Source: Parelaphostrongylus tenuis
Taxonomy: Eukaryota; Nematoda; Chromadorea; Rhabditida; Metastrongylidae
Assembly: GCA_019055375.1 (NCBI GenBank)
Contig: JAHQIW010000107.1
Coordinates: 248,001 to 312,000 of the forward strand
Direction of reading: 5' to 3'
Length of the DNA stretch: 64,000 nt
A program made the translations under genes and the position numbers. Positions within the stretch are counted from its first letter, which is position 1; each line of letters begins with the position of its first letter. This document shows, in pieces, positions 63,957 to 64,000 of the stretch. The notes beneath the pieces were generated by a model. That model was not told the DNA's origin. It saw only the letters and a list, made by a program, of their open reading frames with translations, and did no database searches.

Positions 63957-63976
63957 GTAATAATAATATTGATAAT
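63882..63976 (+). repeat. (TAA)n microsatellite
   Basis: About thirty AAT/TAA units with four interruptions, immediately before another family-A SINE head. A/T-rich simple repeats often grow from SINE or LINE tails. Confidence 0.9.
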
Positions 63977-63978
63977 AA

Positions 63979-64000
63979 GCGCATGTGGCGCAGTGGCTAT
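63979..64000 (+). mobile_element. tRNA-derived SINE (family A), cut by window end
   Basis: GCGCATGTGGCGCAGTGGCT matches the first bases of the copies at 17162 and 52664. The remainder lies beyond the window. Confidence 0.6.

Overview
The window is nuclear DNA of a nematode, most likely a parasitic strongylid (clade V). This is inferred from three things: short exons with TTTTCAG/TTTTAG-type acceptors; apparent spliced-leader acceptors a few bases before start codons; and RTE-type LINE, mariner, MITE and tRNA-derived SINE remnants packed into long introns. No bacterial-style operon, CRISPR array or intact rRNA/tRNA gene was seen.

Genes, left to right. (1) A GSKIP orthologue on the + strand has two exons at 3417-3783 and a last exon at 10584-10768, split by a 6.8 kb intron full of repeats. 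(2) HYOU1/GRP170, the large ER-lumenal Hsp70, runs on the + strand from 13787 to 31315 in about 23 exons. It has a signal peptide, the Hsp70 ATPase motifs, an acidic low-complexity linker and a C-terminal KEEL. (3) A four-exon secreted or membrane-tethered protein of unknown function lies on the - strand (35409-31643), convergent with HYOU1. (4) An ERMP1-like M28 metallopeptidase runs on the + strand from 54299 to beyond 62096. Fourteen exons are recognised and the 3' end was not found. It carries a Glu-to-Lys change at the expected catalytic position, a lost splice acceptor and a one-base frameshift. HYOU1 and ERMP1 are both ER proteins, but nothing here shows co-regulation.

The rest is repeats. 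At 1-3300, 4000-10500 and 11900-13300 there are fold-back elements, SINEs and a 502-bp tandem duplication. At 24340-24940, inside a HYOU1 intron, is a large fold-back element. At 39280-43740 lie a mariner remnant and the longest RTE copy. At 48540-50830 is a further fold-back element. At 62300-64000 are SINEs and a TAA microsatellite.

The most interesting signal is a set of hammerhead self-cleaving ribozyme motifs inside the fold-back repeats. Family 1 (near 0.43-1.0, 48.6 and 50.7 kb) and family 2 (24.4 and 24.8 kb) keep the conserved core, a stem II, a 6-bp or near 6-bp stem I and a tiny palindromic stem III. Stem II shows base changes that keep pairing between copies. Family 2 includes a direct repeat of about 199 bp spaced at the ribozyme, as expected of small circular retrozyme-like elements. 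Variant and decayed relatives occur at 1.4/1.8, 6.1/6.4, 7.05/7.5 and 49.9 kb. All of this was read by eye; no folding or database search was run.
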